DNA of 29,281 nucleotides from a virus, in IMG/VR virus record IMGVR_UViG_3300021197_001062, positions 1-29,281 of that record, one strand, 5' to 3'. The notes below the pieces were generated by a model, which saw only the letters and a program-made list of their open reading frames with translations, did no database searches and was not told the DNA's origin. Made by a program: the position numbers and the translations under genes. The stretch's first letter is position 1. Every line of letters begins with the position of its first letter. Below are positions 16,322 through 24,106 of the stretch, in pieces.

Positions 16322-18913
16322 ATGGTTGAAAATAATCCGCACTTTATTAGTGCAAACAGCACAGGAACATTAGGTCAAATAACTGATGGGATAGATTATC
16401 CCCATACAGGTTTAATAAAATCATTAAGCCAAATGGCAAGAGGAAATATAGTAATTAAAAATAACTCAAATGATTTCGATATTACACAGGCTAGTAGTGG
16501 AAATGTTATACAAGTCAGTGCAGGTTCTTATTTTAGAGATGGTAAATTATACACTGCTTCTGCTGCTAATTTTACTACAAGTGCATTTACCACAACATAC
16601 GATAAAGGCTATCATATGTTAGTAGTTAATTCAAGTAATGCTCTTGCTATTAGACAACCTACCGCTAATGATAGGGTTCCTGCTTATACTGCGGGAGATA
16701 CTATTATTGCTTTGATTGAGTACACTAGTGCTACTGCTTACGGTTCTAGATTAATACAGTTTTTAACCACTGATAAAACAGAAAACTCGATAAATATAGG
16801 TTATAATAATAGCGGCGTATATGCTACTACTTCTGAAATTACAGGTGCTTCTGGCGGAACTACTATTACTAACACATTTGGCGATTTTACAATAGATAAC
16901 CAAGATACTAATGACCAAATAATTTTACAATTAGGTACTGATACTGATGCTACCGCAGTAGTAATTAAAGACGATACCGGAAATAATAAATTTGTAGTTA
17001 CGGGGGATGGAAAAACTGAAGCAAAGGGTACTTTAGAAGTAGGTACTGATTTAAAATTATCCACATCTTCTGATGATGCTATTATAGAGAATGTAACCAG
17101 CGATAAAGATATTATTTTCAAAGCAAATGATTCAGATGGTGGCGGTGCAGGTCAAGAAATAATGAGAATTGATGGTTCTACTTCAAGAGTAGGTATTGGG
17201 GCAACAGCACCCACAGCAAAATTAGAAGTTAGTGGAGACACGGCAATTTCAAGAAGTGCTGATTCAGGACAAACAAGAACATTAAGTATCGAAGGTGCAA
17301 GAAACGCAGCAGGAACAGATTATGCTAGAATTGATTTAGAAAATTATGATTCTCACGGCCCTACTTCTTATGTCGGTGCAAGAATTAGTGCAGTTAATGA
17401 TGCAGATGGAGTTGATGATGGGAGTTTAGTATTATCTACTGCTAATGCTGGAACATTAGCAGAAAGAATGAGAATTGATGATGAAGGGAATATTGGTATT
17501 GGAACTGATACCCCTACAGCATTACTGCATCTTAAATCAGCAAACTCCCTAGAACCAAGATTGCTCATTGAAAACACTAATACTGATGATGACGAACCTT
17601 CGTTAGTATTGAGAAAAAATAGCCCAACTCCTAATGCACTCACAAATCCAGCACAATTTACAGACGCTACTTGTGATACTAACCATACATCGGGATTATC
17701 TGATGGTTCAAGCACAAGTGTTAGACATATTACACATGTCGCTAATGCCAACATTGTTGTAGGGTTAGAGGTTACAGGAACAGGTATTCCTTCAGGTAGC
17801 ACAGTAACAATCGTAGCAATTAACAACTCTACTTGTTTTACAATTAGTCATGACACTGACGCTACAAATACAAACACCACTCTAACTTTTGAAAGTTCAG
17901 AAATAGATGATATAGGTATAATTAGATTTGAAGGAGAAGATAGTGTGGGTACAAATACTCTTTATGCTCACATTCTCGCAGAATCAAGATATGTAACAAA
18001 TACACAAGAAGCAGGTAAGATGAACTTTAATGTAATGCACCAAGGCACTTCAAGACGATTGTTTTTAGTTCAAGGCAGTAGCACTTCTTCCGGTAGTGTT
18101 CATATTAATGATGGACAATACGATGTTGATTTCATAGTTGAAGGTACGGGAGATACTGCTCTGATTAGAGCAGATGCAGGTAACGATAAAGTTGGTATTG
18201 GTATAAGTACCCCAAAAACAAAACTAACAGTAGAAGGCGCAATCACATTAAAAGAACAAGCGAATGCTGATGCTGATACTGCGGCTTATGGTCAATTATG
18301 GACTAAAACTGGTGCTGGAAGTGAACCTAATGAATTGTATTTTACTAATGAGGCAGGTAATGATATTAGATTGACAAACGGGGCAACAGGGCCACTATTA
18401 ACAGGACTACATTCTATTTACATCCCTGCTTCTGCTATGTACCCTAATACTTCATTCGGCTGCTCTGCTTTAACTCAAGTTGAATTGTCTAATGGGCCTG
18501 AAATAAAAGTATTAGATTTTGATACTGCTTCTGATGAGTTTTGCCAATTTACTATTTCATTCCCTAAGTCTTGGAATGAAGGAACATTAACTTATGAAGT
18601 TTATTGGATGGGTGGAAATACAAATACAAGTGATGTTGTTTGGCAATTAAAAGGAGTTTGTTTTGACGATAGCGACCCCGTTGATACTACATTTGGAAGT
18701 CCTGCAAATACTACGGCAAAGGCTCATAGTGGAACTGTTAATGATATTAATAGGTCTGTAAGTGCTTCTGCTTGTACGGTAAAGAATGCCACTACCGATT
18801 CAATTACCTTTTTCCAACTTAATAGAGATGTTTCTGCTGATGGTTATAACGCCGATGCAAGATTATTAGGAATGAAGATATTCTATACAATTGATGCGGG
18901 GAATGATGAATGA
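16322..18913 (+). CDS. Tail fibre / receptor-binding protein with VGIG repeats
   Basis: I chose the ATG at 16322 (MVENNPHFIS), because GGAG lies ten bases before it; an in-frame TTG at 16313 is too close. About 863 residues. Three copies of the fibre repeat VGIG-x-x-x-P-x-x-K-L-x-V occur at residues 289-305, 390-406 and 623-639, each preceded by a short MRID- or IRAD-like strand. Residues 477-523 carry the IP module also seen in the hub. The C-terminal 190 residues (from HSIYIPASAMYP through FDFDTASDEF-like and SFPKSWNEGTLTYEVYW segments) look like a jelly-roll head domain common in marine phage fibres. VGIG-repeat fibres often end in a self-cleaving S74 chaperone; none is visible here. It probably makes the host contact. 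Confidence 0.75.
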   Translation: MVENNPHFISANSTGTLGQITDGIDYPHTGLIKSLSQMARGNIVIKNNSNDFDITQASSGNVIQVSAGSYFRDGKLYTASAANFTTSAFTTTYDKGYHMLVVNSSNALAIRQPTANDRVPAYTAGDTIIALIEYTSATAYGSRLIQFLTTDKTENSINIGYNNSGVYATTSEITGASGGTTITNTFGDFTIDNQDTNDQIILQLGTDTDATAVVIKDDTGNNKFVVTGDGKTEAKGTLEVGTDLKLSTSSDDAIIENVTSDKDIIFKANDSDGGGAGQEIMRIDGSTSRVGIGATAPTAKLEVSGDTAISRSADSGQTRTLSIEGARNAAGTDYARIDLENYDSHGPTSYVGARISAVNDADGVDDGSLVLSTANAGTLAERMRIDDEGNIGIGTDTPTALLHLKSANSLEPRLLIENTNTDDDEPSLVLRKNSPTPNALTNPAQFTDATCDTNHTSGLSDGSSTSVRHITHVANANIVVGLEVTGTGIPSGSTVTIVAINNSTCFTISHDTDATNTNTTLTFESSEIDDIGIIRFEGEDSVGTNTLYAHILAESRYVTNTQEAGKMNFNVMHQGTSRRLFLVQGSSTSSGSVHINDGQYDVDFIVEGTGDTALIRADAGNDKVGIGISTPKTKLTVEGAITLKEQANADADTAAYGQLWTKTGAGSEPNELYFTNEAGNDIRLTNGATGPLLTGLHSIYIPASAMYPNTSFGCSALTQVELSNGPEIKVLDFDTASDEFCQFTISFPKSWNEGTLTYEVYWMGGNTNTSDVVWQLKGVCFDDSDPVDTTFGSPANTTAKAHSGTVNDINRSVSASACTVKNATTDSITFFQLNRDVSADGYNADARLLGMKIFYTIDAGNDE
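17186..18238 (+). repeat. Three VGIG-type fibre repeats
   Basis: Copies lie at 17186-17236 (RVGIGATAPTAKLEVSG), 17489-17539 (NIGIGTDTPTALLHLKS) and 18188-18238 (KVGIGISTPKTKLTVEG). This short repeat is common in trimeric fibre shafts of tailed viruses. Confidence 0.8.
17750..17890 (+). repeat. IP-module copy 3 (protein-level repeat in the tail fibre)
   Basis: Residues 477-523 of the fibre read IVVGLEVTGTGIPSGSTVTI, then a variable loop and CFTISHDTDA, and end LTF. It is the best-formed copy and matches a pattern common in phage fibres (VGM-V-G-GIP-GT-V). Confidence 0.55.
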
Positions 18914-19353
18914 GTTTTGGTTATGTTGTTTGTGGATTTGGTTCACATCCATCAAGAGGAACACCTTTAGCGGCTCAAATCATAATAGACGGCTCTGCAC
19001 CTTTAATTGATTTAGTAGAACATGCCGATGTTGCGGGTAGTGGGGCTTTTACTACGGGTACTGGTGGAATCCCAATATGGGATGTTTCAGTGCTTGCTAC
19101 TGGCGGTACTGGAAGTTATACTTATACTTGGAGTAATACGGAATTAGACGACGCTTCAGGCGTATATAGCGTTAATTCGGCTGGAACAACAAATGCGGCT
19201 AGATACAATACTTTGGCTATTGCTGGAACAATTCCGGGAAGTGCTTCAGACCCACCAAATGACTGTCTTTATGACCTTACATGTGATATAGATGATGGTG
19301 TTAATAGCGTACAGGTAAGTGTTCAATGTGCGGTACTTGCTATTCCACTATAA
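18910..19353 (+). CDS. Small Ig-like / PKD-like tail-tip protein
   Basis: A 147-residue protein joined to the fibre gene by an ATGA overlap. Residues about 55-75 (WDVSVLATGGTGSYTYTWS) and 120-140 (YDLTCDIDDGVNSVQVSV) are the paired strands of an Ig-like or PKD-like domain, with the typical G-G-x-G-x-Y-x-Y-x-W core. Two Cys in the last third (DCLYDLTCDID) could pair. Such domains decorate virions and help adhesion. As the last virion gene, it may be an accessory adhesin carried with the fibre. Ligand unknown. Confidence 0.6.
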   Translation: MSFGYVVCGFGSHPSRGTPLAAQIIIDGSAPLIDLVEHADVAGSGAFTTGTGGIPIWDVSVLATGGTGSYTYTWSNTELDDASGVYSVNSAGTTNAARYNTLAIAGTIPGSASDPPNDCLYDLTCDIDDGVNSVQVSVQCAVLAIPL

Positions 19354-19379
19354 ATACTCCAATTTAGAGTATATTTTTT
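19354..19379 (+). terminator. Terminator of the virion operon
   Basis: ATACTC (19354-19359) and GAGTAT (19367-19372) form a six-pair stem with a seven-base loop, followed by six T (19374-19379). It lies directly after the last + strand gene. The stem is weak; in archaea the T tract alone can stop transcription. Confidence 0.6.
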
Positions 19380-19382
19380 ATT

Positions 19383-19435
19383 AAAAAAAACCAAAAAAAA
19401 ATGGGAGAAGTAGCCTGTTAAAGACTACTTCCCCC
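19383..19435 (-). terminator. Strong intrinsic-type terminator of the replication operon
   Basis: Read on the - strand, GGGGGAAGTAG pairs with CTACTTCTCCC (eleven pairs, one G-U) around an eleven-base loop (+ strand 19403-19435). Two T tracts of nine and eight follow (19393-19401 and 19383-19390 as A on the + strand). The stop codon of the zinc-ribbon gene (19418-19420) lies in the loop, so the hairpin overlaps the coding end. Confidence 0.7.
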
Positions 19436-19576
19436 TTTAGTTTTGTCTGACCAAATACCGCCGCATTCACGGCATTCCCATAATTTGAGTCTTTCATTAG
19501 AACCTACATAGAATCCCAATAAACGCTTCGCTAAGGTAGCGTTATTACAATACTTGCAAGTCTGTTTTAAACTCAT
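19418..19576 (-). CDS. Four-Cys zinc ribbon protein
   Basis: A 52-residue protein (MSLKQTCKYCNN to SDKTKGGSSL). CKYC and CREC, about 25 residues apart, form a typical zinc ribbon with aromatic Trp and Tyr residues around the second knuckle. Its ATG overlaps the stop of the upstream membrane protein (ATGA), with GGTGA nine bases before. It is the last gene of the replication operon and its stop lies inside the terminator hairpin loop. Zinc ribbons of this size bind nucleic acids or proteins such as transcription factors; the target is unknown. Confidence 0.75.
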   Translation of the reverse strand: MSLKQTCKYCNNATLAKRLLGFYVGSNERLKLWECRECGGIWSDKTKGGSSL

Positions 19577-19728
19577 TTCTTTTTGTCACCTTCAGATTCT
19601 CCAATTAATCTCTTCATGTATTCTTCAACGCTATCATCAGTGATGTTAGTACCACCAAATGCCGCAAAGAACAGAAGAGTAATAATTACAAGGAAAATCA
19701 AAAGACCAAACCATTCTGCTGTTGTCAT
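19573..19728 (-). CDS. Small single-span membrane protein
   Basis: A 51-residue protein with one clear hydrophobic segment at residues about 6-25 (WFGLLIFLVIITLLFFAAFG), followed by an acidic then basic tail (DDSVEEYMKRLIGESEGDKK). Its start overlaps the exonuclease stop (TAATG) and its stop overlaps the zinc-ribbon start. A short N-terminus and charged C-terminus suggest the tail faces the cytoplasm. It could anchor replication to the membrane or act in lysis, but nothing fixes its role. Confidence 0.7.
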   Translation of the reverse strand: MTTAEWFGLLIFLVIITLLFFAAFGGTNITDDSVEEYMKRLIGESEGDKKK

Positions 19729-20321
19729 TACCATTCAACTCCTAATTCTACAAATTCTTCTTTCTCGATAGAGAATGCTTTTACCATGCCATTATCCTGT
19801 CCGTATTTCCAAAGGTCGTAAACTAGTTGAGTATCTTTCATACAATATTCAACTACTTCGTCATATTTACCCATTTTCCATAGTTTAGGTGCATCTGCAC
19901 TGTCCATTAACTTAGAATCATCCAATGAACATTTCACTAGATTCTTCAATTGCATTCTTTCGCCATGTTCTTTAAGAATATATTTACTTGTATCAATATA
20001 CCTTTCTTCTCCTAGATACTTATGAATGCAATAAATATCTAATGAATCTCTTAATATTGGCAAATCGAAAGCGGCTAAGTTATGTCCTAACAATACTCCG
20101 TCTTTTTGTAAATGATTATCTAAATCATACTTTAATTCAGATAGGCTCTTTACTACATGACCAGACTTTGCAAATGAATCTAAAGGCTCATCGACATAAA
20201 TAGTACCGTTAGACCCATCCCAAGTAGCAACGGTTGATACTTGAAACATATGAGTATTACCGAAACCACCTATGTCGTGAGACATATTCTTAGTTTCAAT
20301 GTCTAACGCCAATACTGACAT
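19728..20321 (-). CDS. Stand-alone DEDDy 3'-5' exonuclease
   Basis: A 197-residue protein. The ATG at 20321 is preferred to the in-frame GTG at 20330, because GAGTGAT serves as its ribosome-binding site. The three exonuclease motifs are complete: ALDIET (Exo I, D7 and E9), GHNLAAFDLP (Exo II) and YCMKD (Exo III, Tyr variant). This is the RNase H-fold family that includes the proofreading domain of PolB. The polymerase in the same operon already has an exonuclease domain, so this one may process recombination ends, remove primers or serve repair. Confidence 0.85.
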   Translation of the reverse strand: MSVLALDIETKNMSHDIGGFGNTHMFQVSTVATWDGSNGTIYVDEPLDSFAKSGHVVKSLSELKYDLDNHLQKDGVLLGHNLAAFDLPILRDSLDIYCIHKYLGEERYIDTSKYILKEHGERMQLKNLVKCSLDDSKLMDSADAPKLWKMGKYDEVVEYCMKDTQLVYDLWKYGQDNGMVKAFSIEKEEFVELGVEW

Positions 20322-20326
20322 TAAAA

Positions 20327-20554
20327 TCACTCAGTACCATTAGACCATAGTTTAGAGATTTTTTGTGCATTTTCGTCAACATCTTCTTCGTTGCTTCCAA
20401 TCTTTCTTTTTAAGAAAGCGACAATGTTTGCTCCTGCAATACTTAGCATAGAACAACATTCCCATCCTTCATCTCCATAAGTATCTAAAGTTTCTATAAT
20501 TACTTTTGGCCCTTTTGTTACATCAAAAACTACATATTGGTTTTCCCATTTCAT
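20327..20554 (-). CDS. DUF4177-like small protein
   Basis: A 75-residue protein starting in an ATGA overlap with the helicase gene, with GGAGG upstream. The pattern YVVFDV, TLDTYGDEGWECCSM and IVAFLKRK resembles DUF4177 proteins, which form a small alpha/beta sheet, share a GxEGWE core and have no known activity. The C-terminal 20 residues are acidic. The role in replication is unknown. Confidence 0.6.
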   Translation of the reverse strand: MKWENQYVVFDVTKGPKVIIETLDTYGDEGWECCSMLSIAGANIVAFLKRKIGSNEEDVDENAQKISKLWSNGTE

Positions 20555-22083
20555 TTCTTTTCCTCCTTTAATTTAATAAATACTGAACGCCCTTGTTTGT
20601 CTGCTTCAAATAAGTGAGCATTTTGATTCCATAATTCATACATTCTAGATTTACCAAGACTAGTTTCTTTCTTAACCCTTTCTAAAAATGTTTTCTTGTT
20701 AACAAAACCATCTTCATCTGCTTTCATTTCTGTGAATACTTTGATAAATTGGGGTTGCTTGCCTTTGTCAGCAATTTGCTGTGACCTCACCTTGAGGCTT
20801 CGTTCTAGCCAGTCCACCAATGTCATATAACACTGTCGGACAATAGTGGTGGCCTGTCGGACATTGTACCCCGTAACTATGAACCTTTCTTCTTTATTGG
20901 TGATAGAGGGGCTTTGGGCTACACTACATAGAACAGACATTTTAATGAGAATTTTAAGCAATCGGGTAGTAAAATTAGATGCAATCTTCCTAACTTCGGG
21001 CCTAGTTGACTGAATATAGTCTTCCATACCTTCGTACTCAAACTCTAATACTTCATTGAAATCAGGAGAAAAGGTCATGACTCTAAGGCCATCTTTATCT
21101 ACTTCTTCCCATCTTTCTTTTACTGTTGAATAAATCTTAAATAATCTCTTAGCGTGTTTATCAATCGGTAGATTACTTTCCATTACTTTACCAGCATAAA
21201 ATATCTGTTTTCTTCTCATTTTATCTTGAATAAAAGGAGGAACATCCCATATGAACACTAGCATTCTTTGTAGTACTCCCTTTTCTGTTATTACAGATTC
21301 TAGTTTATTAGGAGGATAAGTCATCGCTAACACTGAACGCTCATTAAAGCAGAACATAGTATCGCCATCTTTTAACTTTTTAGAAACAATCCAAGACTCA
21401 CCATGCAAAGTATTCATAAAAGTATTCAACATAACGATAGCGTCTTGCTTATGTTGGGTTTGATGGAAAATACCTGAATATTCAAATTCATCCCAATGGG
21501 CTAACCCGCTACCTTCTAATTCACCAGCAACTCTTTTCTGAACAAATTGACCTTTATCATCTCCTTCGGTAATCATCTCAGGAGTATAATGACCTGTCAA
21601 TGCCGCATCAGTATAAAGAGTGGTTGAGAAAGTATTGAAGTGTTTTGGTTTTTTTGCTTCAAATTCATTCTCATATGTAGATGGAATCAATTCTGCTAAT
21701 GGATGGCTGTTAGTATCATTTATCATTTTAAATACTCTTTTAGATACAGGGCCGACAAAGTTATACAATGTTGATTTTCCCGTACCGGAAGTTTGAATCT
21801 GTAAAAAATGTATTCTTGAATCTTCAACGCTGAATCCATTTGGTACTTTAATAAAGTCTTTACATATCTGTCCTAATATTACAAAGAATGAAGCCGCCGC
21901 AGGAATATCATTATAATGAGCAACATTACAAGCATCCTCTTGAAATGCTTTTACTGCCGCAGGTAACACTCCTGAAAATGATTTCATATTTTCTTCGTAT
22001 TCTTGTAAATACGCTATTTCATCTTCATCAGCATACATAGCGTTTGTATGGATTCTCTCTTCTTCTAATTCATCTTCATTCAT
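20551..22083 (-). CDS. P-loop ATPase, putative replicative helicase (DUF3987-like)
   Basis: A 510-residue protein with an acidic N-terminus. A Walker A motif lies at residues 98-105 (TSGTGKST) and a Walker B-like motif at about 194-200 (LAHWDEF). The segment around PNKLESVITEKGVLQRMLVF resembles the sensor region of DUF3987 primase-associated ATPases. The C-terminal 70 residues (from FIKVFTEMKADEDGF on) look like a winged helix that could bind DNA. It follows the primase and nuclease genes and is the only helicase candidate in the window, so it may unwind DNA at the fork. Start: ATG behind AGGTGA, overlapping the ERCC4 gene by ATGA. Assignment to DUF3987 is by motif layout. Confidence 0.65.
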   Translation of the reverse strand: MNEDELEEERIHTNAMYADEDEIAYLQEYEENMKSFSGVLPAAVKAFQEDACNVAHYNDIPAAASFFVILGQICKDFIKVPNGFSVEDSRIHFLQIQTSGTGKSTLYNFVGPVSKRVFKMINDTNSHPLAELIPSTYENEFEAKKPKHFNTFSTTLYTDAALTGHYTPEMITEGDDKGQFVQKRVAGELEGSGLAHWDEFEYSGIFHQTQHKQDAIVMLNTFMNTLHGESWIVSKKLKDGDTMFCFNERSVLAMTYPPNKLESVITEKGVLQRMLVFIWDVPPFIQDKMRRKQIFYAGKVMESNLPIDKHAKRLFKIYSTVKERWEEVDKDGLRVMTFSPDFNEVLEFEYEGMEDYIQSTRPEVRKIASNFTTRLLKILIKMSVLCSVAQSPSITNKEERFIVTGYNVRQATTIVRQCYMTLVDWLERSLKVRSQQIADKGKQPQFIKVFTEMKADEDGFVNKKTFLERVKKETSLGKSRMYELWNQNAHLFEADKQGRSVFIKLKEEKK

Positions 22084-22775
22084 ATTTTCACCTTCTTTTC
22101 ACTGTTTAATGTGTCTAATATTCTTTGTGCGGTTTTTTCACCGATACCATCCATGTGACACAACTCATGAACTGTTTGTTCGCCTATCTCCATAATACTT
22201 CCGTATTCTTTAATAAAGGCTTTAGCCTTCTTTAAAGAGACACCTTTTATACTAGTTAATACATCTAACCTTAAATCATCAGTTGTTATTCTTTTAAATA
22301 TCTCTGGCCTAATTACATCTCTTTCAATAGGCTTCATTTTACATATGGCACTTATGATTAAGGCCGCTTCTTCTTCTGTTGGAACCCAAAAAGCCTTTAC
22401 ATCAGTATCTAAGGTAATCCTTCCTATACCGCCTAAAAACTTATTGTTTAGCATTATACTTCTTGCAGGTTCTTGAATGTTAGATTTACCATGTCTTTTA
22501 ACATTATAAATCGCTTCTTCTAAAGTACCATAGATAATTACTATATTAGTTTTATAGTGCCTATCCATGTTATCTATTTGAGTCCATATTCTTTTACTCA
22601 TAACCGAACCTAAAAAATCAGTTGTTGATTTTGCTTCAAAGCATACATCATCAAAAACATAATCTCCAATCTCAAGCCATTTCTTTTCAGTCTTAATACC
22701 TAAACCTTTACATTTAGACTGTACTAATTTAACTAATTTAGAACCATCTTTTTCTCTGCTATCTATTACTAACAT
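22080..22775 (-). CDS. ERCC4/XPF-family nuclease with two HhH motifs
   Basis: A 231-residue protein. The ATG at 22775 fits the GGTGAG site better than the in-frame GTG at 22784. The N-terminal domain has IDSRE (D5, R7, E8), GDY (37-39) and EAK-x3-D (E47, K49, D53), the catalytic pattern of the ERCC4 fold, where ERK-x3-D is usual, so Arg is replaced by Ala. Two helix-hairpin-helix motifs follow at about residues 174-195 (SIKGVSLKKAKAFI) and 205-223 (MDGIGEKTAQRIL). Such Mus81/XPF/Hef-like nucleases cut branched or flapped DNA at forks and recombination intermediates. It overlaps its neighbours on both sides in the primase-nuclease-ATPase cluster. Confidence 0.85.
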   Translation of the reverse strand: MLVIDSREKDGSKLVKLVQSKCKGLGIKTEKKWLEIGDYVFDDVCFEAKSTTDFLGSVMSKRIWTQIDNMDRHYKTNIVIIYGTLEEAIYNVKRHGKSNIQEPARSIMLNNKFLGGIGRITLDTDVKAFWVPTEEEAALIISAICKMKPIERDVIRPEIFKRITTDDLRLDVLTSIKGVSLKKAKAFIKEYGSIMEIGEQTVHELCHMDGIGEKTAQRILDTLNSEKKVKI

Positions 22776-22776
22776 A

Positions 22777-23817
22777 TTACTCACCTAAATAATCTGGATA
22801 ACGCCAGCACTTACCAACACAGTAACCTTCACTAATTAACTTATTACAGAATGGAGTTTTATAATTACCAAATACTGTAAACTTAGCATGTTTTCTAGTT
22901 GTATGTTCATCCCAATCTAACCATACTTCATCATTAGATTCAACCAATTGTTTGATTTCTTTTACAATTAAGTCTAATACTTCTTGTTTTTCCTTCAATG
23001 AATTTAATGGTCGCCTACCTGTTAACAAATCTCTATACCAAGAAACCAAGTATGCTCTAGCAATATGCGACGGATTCTCCGTCATTATAGCATTGTGTAA
23101 ACAAGGCAATATTGGGAGTTTTCCTGTATATTTTGGGACAGAAATTTCACCTTCAACGGCTTCGATAGGGGGTACATCAGGAAAAGTGACCTCGATATTA
23201 CCACCTATTTCAAAGCGTAAATGCCTTGGTTTGGTTGCTAACTCTAGTATAGTATCTAAACTATGGCTAAGGTCTTCCTTCTGTAAAGGAATGCAGTATA
23301 GCGGATTGCCGTAATAATTAGATGACATATTTACGGTGTTGGGTACTCTTCTCAATCTAGTAGTTTGACCTACTCTATCATCAAGAGTCGTTTTACCAGT
23401 AATGTTTGCTTTAAGAAATGTTTTAATTTCTCTAAAGAAGGTCTGAATACTTCTGATATTATCAGCAGGTTCACCAAATAAAAATAAATGAAAACCTCTT
23501 CCTGAAAAGAACATAGTGTATCTCCAATCTCTTTCTAATACTCTTTGCATTACCATCTTCAAATCCCTCCATGCGTATTCTAAATCATTATCATGCCCGT
23601 CAAAATCTAAAAATATTCTATCTAGAATTACCGATGAATCTACCTTTGCCGTTTCTGAAAAATGTTCAAAGTCATAAACTGTCGTATAAACATTTGTCCT
23701 ATTATTTTGAGCGTTAACAAACTCAGCATATTCATTCCTCGATAAGACTACTTTTCTTTTCATCTGCGGTGCGTTCTTTATGTGGCTCCCCGCCCATACT
23801 TCCCTCGGATATTTCAT
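22777..23817 (-). CDS. Archaeo-eukaryotic primase with PriL-like Cys-rich C-terminus
   Basis: A 346-residue protein. The ATG at 23817 is preferred to TTG at 23832 because GGAGGT lies seven to eight bases before it. AEP motifs: FLDFDG (D71, D73), SGRGFH (105-110) and the LDDRV and LRRVPNTVN region (146-163), which give the metal-binding and nucleotide-binding residues. The C-terminal half has Cys at 239, 324, 333 and 337 in a pattern like PriL (PC, then a helical region, then FGNYKTPFC, then GYCVGKC) where four Cys bind a 4Fe-4S cluster. So one protein probably combines catalytic PriS-like and initiating PriL-like functions. It makes primers for the polymerase encoded upstream. Confidence 0.85.
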   Translation of the reverse strand: MKYPREVWAGSHIKNAPQMKRKVVLSRNEYAEFVNAQNNRTNVYTTVYDFEHFSETAKVDSSVILDRIFLDFDGHDNDLEYAWRDLKMVMQRVLERDWRYTMFFSGRGFHLFLFGEPADNIRSIQTFFREIKTFLKANITGKTTLDDRVGQTTRLRRVPNTVNMSSNYYGNPLYCIPLQKEDLSHSLDTILELATKPRHLRFEIGGNIEVTFPDVPPIEAVEGEISVPKYTGKLPILPCLHNAIMTENPSHIARAYLVSWYRDLLTGRRPLNSLKEKQEVLDLIVKEIKQLVESNDEVWLDWDEHTTRKHAKFTVFGNYKTPFCNKLISEGYCVGKCWRYPDYLGE

Positions 23818-24106
23818 TGTTATTACCTCCAAAATTCACTGTTGCTGTATTTAGCATATTTCTTATTACACCGGCTATTTCGCCGGATAGTTTTGTATTT
23901 ATTGCTTCTCTCATCATATCTTCAAAGGTATGTCCTACAAAGGATTCATTGACTCTTACATCTCTAAGCAAATCAAATCTCTCAGATAGTTTAGATTCTG
24001 AATAAATCTCATTACATAACAGGTCAATAGTTTGCTTTAGGTTTGATATTTCACTAAATGTCCAATCTCTCGCTAGTACCTTTTGTTTTATTAAATCGTT
24101 ATTCAT
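23732..24106 (-). CDS. Unidentified helical protein overlapping the primase gene
   Basis: A 124-residue protein. The start has a GGGGG-rich site six to seven bases upstream and an ATGA overlap with the previous gene. Residues 1-90 are helical with a leucine-rich pattern (SNLKQTIDLLCNEIY, FEDMMREAINTKLSG); the tail is acidic and Gly/Asn/Lys-rich. The last 86 bases overlap the start of the primase gene in another frame, which is the longest overlap in the replication cluster. It may assist primase, but no family was recognised. Confidence 0.65.
   Translation of the reverse strand: MNNDLIKQKVLARDWTFSEISNLKQTIDLLCNEIYSESKLSERFDLLRDVRVNESFVGHTFEDMMREAINTKLSGEIAGVIRNMLNTATVNFGGNNNEISEGSMGGEPHKERTADEKKSSLIEE

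Noticed and set aside
17368-17826. 152-residue - strand ORF inside the fibre gene
   Set aside because: Antisense shadow; no start context, and strand opposite to the operon.
22952-23314. 120-residue + strand ORF inside the primase gene
   Set aside because: Antisense to conserved primase codons; no start signal.
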